35,872 nucleotides of DNA from Pseudomonadales bacterium (GTDB lineage Bacteria > Pseudomonadota > Gammaproteobacteria > Pseudomonadales > JANQJO01), in NCBI GenBank assembly GCA_028281605.1, contig JANQJO010000035.1, forward strand, positions 1-35,872, read 5' to 3'. The notes below the pieces were generated by a model. That model saw nothing but the letters and a program-made list of their open reading frames with translations. It searched no databases and was not told where the DNA came from. The position numbers and the translations under genes are program-made. Of the stretch, positions 1 through 9,721 are shown in pieces. Positions within the stretch are counted from its first letter, which is position 1. Every line of letters starts with the position of its first letter.

Positions 1-160
1 ATGCTATTTTAACCCACTTTTTGGGCCCAAAAAATCACATTTTAGGCCCAAATTCCGAGTAATAAAAATCTCTAAAAATGGCCGCTTTTTGACAGCCTAC
101 TTTTAATCATTTAAAGCTAATCATACAGCCTAAATGTTACCTATAATTCTAACTTATTGC

Positions 161-270
161 CTTCTTATAAGGCTGTCCTTCTTATTCTGTCCTTCTTATT
201 CTTTTCTTATTCTTCTTATTCGGTCCTTCTTATTCGTCCTTCTTATTCTAAGGCTGTCCTTCTTATTCTA
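161..270. repeat. Imperfect tandem repeat array, unit about 13-20 bp
   Basis: The core unit GTCCTTCTTATTC recurs about five times with short spacers, and a longer 20-bp unit beginning AAGGCTGTCC occurs identically at 169-188 and 250-269. No convincing reading frame crosses the array. One edge coincides with the end of the coding-like remnant at 263-409. Upstream of the array (1-160) I see only A+T-rich sequence, including a perfect 16-bp palindrome at 18-33 centred on GGGCCC. Confidence 0.8.
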
Positions 271-409
271 TCTTTCTAGATATTAATAGCTTGAGATATC
301 TAAGCGCCCAACCTTGACTGTTGTCTCGCCATACTTTTGCTTGATAATCAACAGCGATGGTTCTCCAGTACTTCACTAAATCATTAAATAAAAACCTTTT
401 ATAATTGGA
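263..409 (-). pseudogene. Fragment of a nucleotidyltransferase-like protein (tentative)
   Basis: About 48 open codons on the minus strand read as coding-like protein, including [19 protein letters not shown] and then [14 protein letters not shown]. From memory, the YWRTI-VD and LR-KL--SRK pattern resembles the middle of bacterial proteins that carry a putative nucleotidyltransferase domain. There is no start codon with a ribosome site. The frame begins after an in-frame stop and ends in the tandem repeat. I read it as the remains of a gene truncated near the array. The family assignment is a recollection, not a search result. Confidence 0.4.
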
Positions 410-422
410 TCAACAAAAAAAT

Positions 423-1589
423 TTACGCATCAGATAACACAATTGCGTTGATCAACTTGGCCTGAACATTAGGGTTATATTTTTCAACAATAGCTCTTCT
501 ACACTGCTCTCTCAGCTCAGATCTAGATTGATTATACTCAATCCAATACAGCAGCTTATTGACAAAACTGCTCACATCACCTGCTTGATAAAACCCCCCG
601 CTCACCCCCTCTTGAATCACTTCATATTCCGGCTTTTGGGTATCAAAATTATCATGTGTAACCACCGGCGTACCAAAAGTCAATGCATGCATTCCAAACA
701 AACCAATGTTACCTGGTATCGTCGCCACATCCGCCAGATACAATAATTCCGCCATAACTTGCTCATCATAACAAGGACCGTATAAAACAACATAGTCCTC
801 CATCTCCAACCTTAAAATTTTCTCTTGCAAGCGAGAAAACTCAGGACCTGCCCCTACAATAATGGCTTTGACATCTCTCATATGCTTGTTAACTAATTTA
901 GCCACTGCATCGATTAATAAATCGATCTGTTTATCCTTTGTTAAACGACCAGCACTGACAATCACTTTACAGTGAATTGGCAAGTGCAGAGACTTTTTTC
1001 TCAAAAGAATTTTTTGGTCATTCATTAAAAAAAACAATTTATTATGACAATCGTAATCTAAAGAATTGTAGATAACATGCTGCTTTTTACCATCAAGCCC
1101 CTGCTCCACTAAAAGCGCTTTTGCTCTATGGCCATAAAGCAAGATTCCATCGGCTAAACTGTAAAAAAACTTTCTTAATAAACCTTTCAAACTTCCTTCT
1201 TTTTTTCTGCAACCATGCGTCCAATAATATACTTTACACCCCCGCAATCTGGCTAGCACAGTTGCCACCCACGTCGATGCATAGTACATGTTGCCAAAAA
1301 AAATATACACATCACTTTTACCCAACCAAACCCGACGCAACAGACCAGACTGCCATAAAAACACCCTTAAAAACCAATGATTTCTTAGTTTTGTCCAGCA
1401 CCGATACATAGGTGAACGCTGTACATCAGAATCAGGGTCCATTAGCTTTAAGCTCGGCACTTCGGCTACTGTATCAGCCCAAAAATCATAGTCGATATCC
1501 TGCATAGCACACAATTTCTCAAAAACAGGGCGTCGATAATGCGCAATATAGGGGTATATAATGGAAACCTTTGGTACTCTATTGGTCAT
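423..1589 (-). CDS. Glycosyltransferase, GT4-like (GT-B fold)
   Basis: This 388-residue protein probably transfers a sugar from a nucleotide donor during synthesis of a surface polysaccharide. The N-terminal half has the GT-B acceptor-domain start VSIIYPYIAHYRRPVFEKL (residues 8-26). The donor domain shows VSAGRLTKDKQIDLLIDAV, then IIVGAGPE, then GLFGMHALTFGTPVVT, which is the usual sugar-nucleotide site region of GT4 enzymes. The first glutamate of the classic E-x7-E motif is not evident. No signal peptide is seen, so it should act on the cytoplasmic face of the inner membrane. It lies 24 bp downstream of the GT2 gene on the same strand and is the last gene of a three-gene glycan cluster. 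Acceptor and sugar cannot be told. Confidence 0.85.
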   Translation of the reverse strand: MTNRVPKVSIIYPYIAHYRRPVFEKLCAMQDIDYDFWADTVAEVPSLKLMDPDSDVQRSPMYRCWTKLRNHWFLRVFLWQSGLLRRVWLGKSDVYIFFGNMYYASTWVATVLARLRGCKVYYWTHGCRKKEGSLKGLLRKFFYSLADGILLYGHRAKALLVEQGLDGKKQHVIYNSLDYDCHNKLFFLMNDQKILLRKKSLHLPIHCKVIVSAGRLTKDKQIDLLIDAVAKLVNKHMRDVKAIIVGAGPEFSRLQEKILRLEMEDYVVLYGPCYDEQVMAELLYLADVATIPGNIGLFGMHALTFGTPVVTHDNFDTQKPEYEVIQEGVSGGFYQAGDVSSFVNKLLYWIEYNQSRSELREQCRRAIVEKYNPNVQAKLINAIVLSDA

Positions 1590-1613
1590 ATTATTTCCTT
1601 AACCACACCATCG

Positions 1614-2573
1614 CTACTTTCTCAAAAATAAACGTCCGACCAACAAATCCAACACTGATTTCACACGAAAATCGGCAGGACTAAACGCATTCCTTTCATA
1701 ACCTTGACGCAGGGTCTCAACCTCACAAAATGTATCAAGCCGAATCCGCTGGTAACATTTTCTGCCACACAATTCTTGTAGTAAATGCCAGTTCACTCTC
1801 AGTGCCTGTTTCAATAAGCCTCGTTTGATCAACGCCCAATTACCCACTAGCCACTTTGGCACGCCAATCAATAGCGCTGGCAGAATAGGATACAAACGAA
1901 TGATGGTTTTCAGATTATTCTCAACATTGTACTGCAACACAACCTGTGCCTTACCTATATAGTCAGACCCTTTGTGTCGCAAACAACGTTCGGGCCAATA
2001 GGCAACTTTATAGCCAGCATTGTATATCAACAACGATAAAAATCGTTCTTCCCCCTGCCTAAAAAAATCTTGCGGAAAACCTTTGTTTGACATAAATAAA
2101 TCTCGCTTAATCACACTCGCCCCCCCTCTAAAAGACGAAGACAAATACAAACCAGAATCAATCGTTTTGGCTGGATAAGGGTCTAACACAGCATCTGCAA
2201 TACAAGACTCATAGCCTTCAACTTTACTGTAAAGAGCACCTAACTTCGAATGAGATACAAATAAACTCACTGCAGCAGAGACAACACATGCATCTTTCCA
2301 GACACCATCGTTTTCTAAAAAAAACAACAAGTCCCCTGTTGCATATCGAGCGCCAATATTACGCCCATGCGGACAACCCAAATTTTTCTCAAGATCAATA
2401 TAACGTAATGAAGGAAACAATCGCTTAACAGCCTCAGACGATGCATCGTTTGAACCATTATCAACAAATATAATTTCTTTGTTCGGATAGTCTTGTTCAA
2501 CAGCAGAACGTACTGACTCAATACAATTTTCAGCACCACCGTTCCAATTAAGAATAATGATGGAAACTTGCAT
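1614..2573 (-). CDS. Glycosyltransferase family 2 (GT-A fold)
   Basis: This 319-residue enzyme starts directly with the GT2 nucleotide-binding strand VSIIILNWNGG, followed by EIIFVDNGSNDASSEAV and NLGCPHGRNIGARYATGD. The position normally holding the metal-binding DxD reads LFFLENDG. The order of motifs fits rhamnosyl/glycosyl transferases that build O-antigen or exopolysaccharide. The C-terminal third contains a hydrophobic, basic stretch (about 220-260) that may associate with the membrane. The ATG at 2573 puts the first motif at the usual distance from the start, and it overlaps the 3' end of the upstream O-antigen-ligase-like gene by 26 bp, which suggests coupled translation. Donor and acceptor are not predictable. 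Confidence 0.88.
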   Translation of the reverse strand: MQVSIIILNWNGGAENCIESVRSAVEQDYPNKEIIFVDNGSNDASSEAVKRLFPSLRYIDLEKNLGCPHGRNIGARYATGDLLFFLENDGVWKDACVVSAAVSLFVSHSKLGALYSKVEGYESCIADAVLDPYPAKTIDSGLYLSSSFRGGASVIKRDLFMSNKGFPQDFFRQGEERFLSLLIYNAGYKVAYWPERCLRHKGSDYIGKAQVVLQYNVENNLKTIIRLYPILPALLIGVPKWLVGNWALIKRGLLKQALRVNWHLLQELCGRKCYQRIRLDTFCEVETLRQGYERNAFSPADFRVKSVLDLLVGRLFLRK

Positions 2574-3807
2574 ATTGTCTTCTACCTCGATACCAACGGC
2601 CTAATAATAGGCCGTAACTGAATAACCACATTTGGGCAATACGGACATTAAACCAACCATCAGCAGCTAAATCAAACACCAAAAAAAGACAAAGAAACAT
2701 TAATAAAACAGAAGCATACGCCTCAAGCTGCACACGATCATCATGCCTGATCAAACGAATCTTTTTGACTATTTGGTAAACCAAACTTAAATAGATCAAC
2801 AACCCAATAAACCCAAAATCTCTCAAATACCTGATGTACATATTATCGCCATGACGAACCGATTCCAGTTTCGTCGGACCTTTACCAATGATTATATTTT
2901 GTGGCTGTGCAAATATTTGATTTAAAGTCTTAGACCACAATTGCATACGCAACTCTAAAGTATGCAGGTTCGAGGCAGAAAAACGATTTTGATTTTCATA
3001 ATAATTTTCTATAAACCAAGCATAGACAAAATAAAACAGAAAAAGCAAAACACAAGCTACTACAGTATGACTTACTTTACGGTCAAACTTACACTGCCTT
3101 CTCACTATTAACAACAAACCAAATAACGCAGCTAAAACGGTAGCCACTAACGCCGTTCGTGAACCTGTCATGATAATACCAGCTAACAATAAAAGCGCCG
3201 GGATAAAATAAAAATACGATCGTTGAGAACATTTATAAAAACAAATCAGAAAACCAGCTCCAAGGACCAAACCCCAATAGTTCGGGTTCCCCATGATACC
3301 AATGATACGCCGCCAACTGGCATCAGACTCCAAGATCACATATTTATGCCCAGTCCCATCCAGGCTATAAAACGGCACTAATAGGCTATTCATACCTCCA
3401 AGATTAAAATATTGTATAAAACTCAAGATAACGGCCACTATCATCAAACTCAATACCAGCCATATGAGGACGTCGAACCTTCGCACTCTCATACCCAACA
3501 TCACCCCAGCATAGATAGCAAACAAATAAACCAGGTAACGCACCAATACTTGAAAGTCACGCGCCGAGACCGAATACCCCGATAACACTTGGCCCAAAAT
3601 ACTGAGCAAAGCAAAAACAGATAACAAAAAAAACAGAGTTGTTTCTACTGACGTAAATCGCAATACAGATACTTTATTGGCAACCAACCCCCACAACGCA
3701 ATTGCAGCCATCAAGAAATATTCTGGCCGTAACAAAATGGATGCGGGCACAAAAAATGCGGACAAGGTAATCGTCAAAATCAAAAAAATCATCACAAAAG
3801 CTTCCAA
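2548..3807 (-). CDS. O-antigen ligase/polymerase-like membrane protein (Wzy/WaaL family)
   Basis: The protein has 419 residues and about ten hydrophobic membrane segments. It carries the hallmarks of the O-antigen ligase/polymerase family: GIMGNPNYWGLVLGAGFL, then MTGSRTALVATVLAALFGLL, a large polar periplasmic loop (about 260-330), and GKGPTKLESVRHGDNMYIRY followed by another membrane pair. In this family the loop arginine and histidine residues serve the transfer of undecaprenyl-linked glycan. It could be a WaaL-type ligase or a Wzy-type polymerase; sequence alone does not separate these. It is the first gene of the glycosyltransferase cluster and starts 35 bp after the cpdA stop. An alternative start is the methionine at residue 6. 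Confidence 0.85.
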   Translation of the reverse strand: MEAFVMIFLILTITLSAFFVPASILLRPEYFLMAAIALWGLVANKVSVLRFTSVETTLFFLLSVFALLSILGQVLSGYSVSARDFQVLVRYLVYLFAIYAGVMLGMRVRRFDVLIWLVLSLMIVAVILSFIQYFNLGGMNSLLVPFYSLDGTGHKYVILESDASWRRIIGIMGNPNYWGLVLGAGFLICFYKCSQRSYFYFIPALLLLAGIIMTGSRTALVATVLAALFGLLLIVRRQCKFDRKVSHTVVACVLLFLFYFVYAWFIENYYENQNRFSASNLHTLELRMQLWSKTLNQIFAQPQNIIIGKGPTKLESVRHGDNMYIRYLRDFGFIGLLIYLSLVYQIVKKIRLIRHDDRVQLEAYASVLLMFLCLFLVFDLAADGWFNVRIAQMWLFSYGLLLGRWYRGRRQYASFHHYS

Positions 3808-3842
3808 TATGCCCTTCGCGAATGGATTTCAAGCCAGTATCG

Positions 3843-4652
3843 TCAATAACCTTTGACAGAGTAGTCCACTTCAAACTGTACACCTTCTACTCTAGAAACC
3901 CCACTGTCAATGCGTCCGTCCTCATACAAGTGGAACCAACGGTAACCAGGAGACTTGTCATCCACCGCAAACTCTTGGCTGCCTGGTTTAAACTGTACAC
4001 AAGTACTGGGCGAAGAAAATAGCTTAACTTTATTACGCACCCCTTCAAAAGCTTGATGTACATGCCCCCAAACAAGCGCTTGCACACATGGGTAACAATC
4101 AAGTACTTTAAACAAAGCCTGTGGGTTTCTTAAACCAACACTGTCAAGCCACTGGCTATTTAACGGAATAGGATGATGATGCAAAACTACCATTACATAA
4201 AAATCCTTAGAACCCGCCAAGACCTTGTCTAAAAAAGACAACTGTACAGGCGATAACTCCCCAAGCACTTTATTCTCAATAGTAGAATCCAGTAGGATCA
4301 CTCGCCACCCCCCTTGCTCAATCACACAAGGGCTGACACGACCAGTATCACTTATGATCTTTTCAATGTGTACAAGTTCATCATGATTACCAGGCAGTGA
4401 ATAAATAGGCTTTTGTAACAGACCAAGATGTTTATAAAATCGTTCATAAGAAGACAGACTACCATCCTGAGAAATATCTCCTGTCGCCAAAACAACATCC
4501 ATAGACTCAGATTCAGTACGCAGTAAGTCTAACACAAGAAGCAAACTCTCTTCTGTGTTAAGACCTAGTAGCTTGCCTTGAGTTTCTGCAAAAAGGTGAC
4601 TATCTGAGATCTGTACAATCTTGAAAGGGTTTTCGTTTTTAGAGTCTTTCAA
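3843..4652 (-). CDS. cpdA: 3',5'-cyclic-AMP phosphodiesterase CpdA
   Basis: This 269-residue class III cyclic nucleotide phosphodiesterase hydrolyses cAMP to AMP in the cytoplasm and so tunes CRP-dependent regulation. All calcineurin-like metallophosphoesterase motifs are present in order: QISDSHLF (DxH, residues 14-21), ATGDISQDG (GD), LPGNHDE (GNHD), VVLHHHPI and WGHVHQ (GHxH). Length agrees with the E. coli and Pseudomonas enzymes (about 270 residues). It follows the DUF1249 gene by 68 bp on the same strand. That neighbour order is conserved in enterobacteria and pseudomonads, where yqiA and parE usually come next; here a glycan cluster follows instead. Confidence 0.95.
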   Translation of the reverse strand: MKDSKNENPFKIVQISDSHLFAETQGKLLGLNTEESLLLVLDLLRTESESMDVVLATGDISQDGSLSSYERFYKHLGLLQKPIYSLPGNHDELVHIEKIISDTGRVSPCVIEQGGWRVILLDSTIENKVLGELSPVQLSFLDKVLAGSKDFYVMVVLHHHPIPLNSQWLDSVGLRNPQALFKVLDCYPCVQALVWGHVHQAFEGVRNKVKLFSSPSTCVQFKPGSQEFAVDDKSPGYRWFHLYEDGRIDSGVSRVEGVQFEVDYSVKGY

Positions 4653-4720
4653 GGGTAATACGCCCCTTTAACCTATATATCCACTTGTTAATGACCGCTT
4701 TACAATCCAGTCCATGCCCC

Positions 4721-5212
4721 TCAATACTGGCATAGATCTTGTTGACAGCAATGCTTCAGCCATTCTCCTAAAAACTGATTACATTGTGCTTTTTCATCAA
4801 TTTGTAACATTTGTCGATTAGGATAATGATACTTTGCTGCCAAAGGTCCTCGTCGCTGCACTCGCACCACTTCTGCCATTTTGGCATCATGATACAATCT
4901 GACCTTAATGTGCAGGGCAGGAAGCCAACGATCCACGACAACGCCCTGCTGCACAGTCAAAAGCGTGGTGTAAGGCGTTTTCTCCACCACTAAGCATTTA
5001 ACGCCGATACGCCGATTATTTTTTAATTTATAACATACTCGATACTCTTCAAACAAAATGAGTTGGTGCATATCCGGCACCAAACGCATCAAATACAAAT
5101 AGTTACAGGAACACTGAGCCAGCATCTGACGCAGGCCTGGCACGTATTTTGACCGCAAACACACCGCATGTCCAGCATGCTCTATTGTATTATTAAACAT
5201 CAAAAGCGGCAC
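4721..5212 (-). CDS. yqiB: DUF1249 (YqiB-like) protein
   Basis: The central and C-terminal parts match E. coli YqiB closely: VVEKTPYTTLLTVQQ, VRLYHDAKMAEV, KYHYPNRQMLQIDEK and NQFLGEWLKHC. The 163 residues compare with about 140 in E. coli, the extra length being at both ends. The biochemical function of the family is unknown. It is soluble and probably cytoplasmic. It lies between thiC and cpdA; in related genomes the ADP-ribose pyrophosphatase gene nudF sits just upstream of this gene, and it is absent here. The start is uncertain, because a second methionine at residue 5 would also fit. Confidence 0.9.
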   Translation of the reverse strand: MPLLMFNNTIEHAGHAVCLRSKYVPGLRQMLAQCSCNYLYLMRLVPDMHQLILFEEYRVCYKLKNNRRIGVKCLVVEKTPYTTLLTVQQGVVVDRWLPALHIKVRLYHDAKMAEVVRVQRRGPLAAKYHYPNRQMLQIDEKAQCNQFLGEWLKHCCQQDLCQY

Positions 5213-5292
5213 TCCAATCGAGCATAAAAATATAATATCTTAATGATCTTACTTTTCCTGATTATAAAGCATACAAGCTCACGGCAAAAGCT

Positions 5293-5307
5293 ATTCTAGG
5301 CTAGAAT
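5293..5307. other. Short palindrome between thiC and the DUF1249 gene
   Basis: Two perfect 7-base arms (ATTCTAG and CTAGAAT) lie around a single central base in the 133-bp gap. On the plus strand they run into four T residues. This is too short and tight for a confident terminator and could equally be an operator-like palindrome or chance. Confidence 0.25.
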
Positions 5308-5345
5308 TTTAAGCTTATAAGCCAAGAGCTCATGTCAAGTCGCCA

Positions 5346-7205
<1,860 letters not shown>

Positions 7206-7266
7206 TTAACTTTAAGCACTGTACCTCAAGCTTACAAATAAACTCAACAGCTGATCTAAATTAAAC

Positions 7267-7295
7267 TTGTCCTATGCAAATCAATTTTGTATTTT
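7267..7295 (+). promoter_or_regulatory. Candidate sigma-70 promoter for the M48 lipoprotein gene
   Basis: TTGTCC at 7267-7272 and TATTTT at 7290-7295 are separated by 17 bp, about 100 bp upstream of the ATG at 7394. Both boxes are only partial matches to consensus and the region is A+T rich, so this is a weak call. Confidence 0.3.
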
Positions 7296-7393
7296 AGCGC
7301 TATGAAATAGTGTTACCCTAAAGGTCAACGCAACCAATTACTGCTATTTGATATCAAATCATTTTCACTCAAAAAGATAAGGCTTACAAAATC

Positions 7394-8770
7394 ATGGCCC
7401 ACCCTCTAAAAAACCAACTAAAAAACCAACATATAAATAAAACCAGTAAAGGTCTAACACGCCGGGAATTTTTATGGTTAACAAGCATCTGCAGTGCCAG
7501 CGCTTGCAGTGGAACTGCTTTACTCACGGGCTGCAGCGTAAACCCTGTAACCGGCAAACAACAGTTGATGCTGATGAGTGAAGCTCAGGAAATCAGTTTG
7601 GATAAAGAACGCTCACCTCACCAGTTTTCCGCCGATTACGGGATTACTCAAGATGAGGCTTTGAATCAATATATTGACAATATAGGGCGGTCTTTGAGCA
7701 ATAACTCCCATCGAGTTCAAATGCCCTTTTCTTTTCAAGCAGTGAATGCAAACTATATCAATGCTTATGCCTTCCCTGGAGGCAGCATAGCCGTTTCTAG
7801 AGGCATTTTAGTAGAGCTTGAAGATGAATCTGAGCTCGCTGGTTTACTCGGTCATGAAATAGGCCATGTTGCAGCACGCCATACCGCCCAGCGCATGACA
7901 AAAGGCTCTCTATTTTCCTTAGCGCTCTCTACGGCAGGCGCCATCTTAGACCAATCTGGTGGCGGCGCTTATTCCCCTATTGCTAAGCAAGCGGCCTCCT
8001 TGGGGGGGACGGCCCTGTTGGCCCACTATAGTAGAGACAACGAACGACAAGCCGATGCACTAGGCATGTCCTATATGGTTAAATCTGAACAGAACCCTAA
8101 TGGTATGGTTAAACTAATGGATCTATTACAATCGATCAATAAAAAGTCACCCTCTGCCTTAGAACAAATGTTTTCTACTCACCCCATGAGCCAAGAGCGA
8201 TTCAGTGCAGCACTGGCACGCGCTAATACACAGTTCAGCCATGCTAAATCTCTACCACGAAATCGTGAACGTTTCCAAGACAGCACTGCGGCTTTGCGCA
8301 AAATAAAGCCCACCATCCAAAAACTTAACAAAGCGGAAAGGGCTTTAGCGACAAAACAAGTTACTAAAGCAAAAACTTTAATCGGATCTAGCCTCAAAGC
8401 AACACCCAATGATTATGTCGCCAACCTTCTTATGGGCAAAGTACTACTGATTGAAGAGAAACCACAAGAAGCCTCACCTTTCTTAAAAAAGGCACAAAGC
8501 CTCTATCCAAAAGAAGCACAAGCGCACCACTATTTAGGCCTAACCCAACTAGAACTTAACCAACCTGAAAACGCTTTAGAAGCCTTCAATCACTTTGCCA
8601 AACTACTGCCAGGTAATCCAAATACAGTGTTTTTACAGGGGTACAGCTATGAAAAAATGGCTCATACAACACAAGCAGCTGAAAAATATCAAACTTATCT
8701 CAGACTGGCACCTCAAGGCGAACAAGCCAACTATGCTGTTGAAAAATTGAACCGATGGAATGCACTATGA
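7394..8770 (+). CDS. M48 metallopeptidase with TPRs, predicted lipoprotein
   Basis: A 458-residue zinc protease probably involved in envelope protein quality control. The N-terminus has a twin-arginine-like TRREFLW (residues 22-28), a hydrophobic segment, and a lipobox LLTGC with the lipidation cysteine at 47. It is followed by SVNPVTGKQQL, typical of M48 lipoproteins. The catalytic site is HEIGH (154-158), with the distal glutamate in NERQADALGM. The last 150 residues form helical TPR-like repeats (KATPNDYVANLLMGKVLL, AHHYLGLTQLELNQPENAL). The domain order resembles BepA and Loip-related proteases; a second M48 protein, closer to BepA itself, is encoded at 33939-35423. A 12-bp in-frame duplication near the start gives LKNQLKNQ. 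Confidence 0.92.
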   Translation: MAHPLKNQLKNQHINKTSKGLTRREFLWLTSICSASACSGTALLTGCSVNPVTGKQQLMLMSEAQEISLDKERSPHQFSADYGITQDEALNQYIDNIGRSLSNNSHRVQMPFSFQAVNANYINAYAFPGGSIAVSRGILVELEDESELAGLLGHEIGHVAARHTAQRMTKGSLFSLALSTAGAILDQSGGGAYSPIAKQAASLGGTALLAHYSRDNERQADALGMSYMVKSEQNPNGMVKLMDLLQSINKKSPSALEQMFSTHPMSQERFSAALARANTQFSHAKSLPRNRERFQDSTAALRKIKPTIQKLNKAERALATKQVTKAKTLIGSSLKATPNDYVANLLMGKVLLIEEKPQEASPFLKKAQSLYPKEAQAHHYLGLTQLELNQPENALEAFNHFAKLLPGNPNTVFLQGYSYEKMAHTTQAAEKYQTYLRLAPQGEQANYAVEKLNRWNAL

Positions 8771-8884
8771 TAGCTTAAACCAAGCAATCTCGTCACACAA
8801 AATTACATCAAATATCCTATAGTTAACCTAGGAGGGATTATAACCCTAGAAAAATCAACAAATACAAATGACGAGATGTAAGGT

Positions 8885-9607
8885 GTGAGTAAGGCAATAC
8901 GGGTTAGAAAACTTTGGTCTTATTGGGCGATGGTCTTTTGCTTTTTATGTCCATACCTTATTGCCGAAGAAACTTCCAATGCCACACCCTATAGTGACAC
9001 ACTCTACGTCTCCGACTCACTGAAAGTAGCTCTACGCTCAGGTCCCTCAACCAAACACCGAATTATTGATTTTTTAACCAGTGGTACTACCTTAAAAGCA
9101 GTCGCACACTCAACAGACAACCAATGGATAAAAGTCATCAACCCCAACCTAAAACAAGGCTGGATCAAACAAGAATACACAGCTACTTCACCTGCTGCCA
9201 GGATGCTGTTAGCAAGAAGCCAAAGTCAAAGCCAACTCCTTAAACAAAAAATCAATGACCATACAAATCAATACCAATCACTCAGACAACAACTTGAACA
9301 ATCACACAAGAAAGTACAAACATTACAAGCAGCGCTCAACAAAACCCAACAAGAATACAAAGCGTTGCTAGAAATTTCTCAAAACGCTAAAAGTCTAGAT
9401 GAAAGCAACCGCACCCTACACAAACAGTTAGAACAATTGGAAATACAACAAGAGCAACTGACTATAGAAAACCATTTACTAAAAAATGACAAGCACATTA
9501 AAGGCATTACACAGGGCACGCTCGCCGTTTTATGCGGCGTCTTATTAGCAATCTATATCCCAAAACTCAATCCTAAAAAACGCAGATCTGGCTGGGATGA
9601 TATCTAA
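8885..9607 (+). CDS. TIGR04211-type SH3 domain protein (YgiM-like)
   Basis: This 240-residue envelope protein has a signal-like segment (residues 11-28), a bacterial SH3 domain (about 38-98, with LYVSDSLKVALRSGPSTKHRI and QGWIKQEY), a long coiled coil (about 105-203) and a C-terminal membrane helix (209-226) followed by a basic tail. This order matches the YgiM/TIGR04211 family of gammaproteobacteria, an inner-membrane-anchored periplasmic protein of unknown detailed role. The start is a GTG. The nearby AAGG is too close to be ideal, and a GAG about nine bases upstream is another candidate ribosome contact. It ends one base before a strong inverted repeat. A short SQSQSQ run marks the beginning of the coiled coil. 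Confidence 0.88.
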   Translation: MSKAIRVRKLWSYWAMVFCFLCPYLIAEETSNATPYSDTLYVSDSLKVALRSGPSTKHRIIDFLTSGTTLKAVAHSTDNQWIKVINPNLKQGWIKQEYTATSPAARMLLARSQSQSQLLKQKINDHTNQYQSLRQQLEQSHKKVQTLQAALNKTQQEYKALLEISQNAKSLDESNRTLHKQLEQLEIQQEQLTIENHLLKNDKHIKGITQGTLAVLCGVLLAIYIPKLNPKKRRSGWDDI

Positions 9608-9608
9608 G

Positions 9609-9705
9609 GAATGGGCACGAAATAACTTTAACATTTTCCGCTGCTGAACTCGCTTCGCTCAGACAAACATCCGCTCCAAATGTTAAAGTTATTTCGTGCC
9701 CATTC
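9609..9705. repeat. 97-bp inverted-repeat element, copy 1
   Basis: Perfect 28-bp arms (9609-9636 and 9678-9705) enclose a 41-bp core. The arms contain CACGAAATAACTTTAACATT. A second copy at 35427-35525 has the same arms except for a paired substitution, and its core is the reverse complement of this one with about five differences. It sits between two convergent genes, one base after the SH3 gene stop, so its transcript could end or protect either mRNA. It may be a small non-autonomous mobile element or a REP-like sequence. Confidence 0.92.
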
Positions 9706-9721
9706 ATAACACGCTCTATTT

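Noticed and set aside
161..270. CRISPR array
   Set aside because: Units are short, nearly contiguous and without unique spacers; no cas genes nearby.
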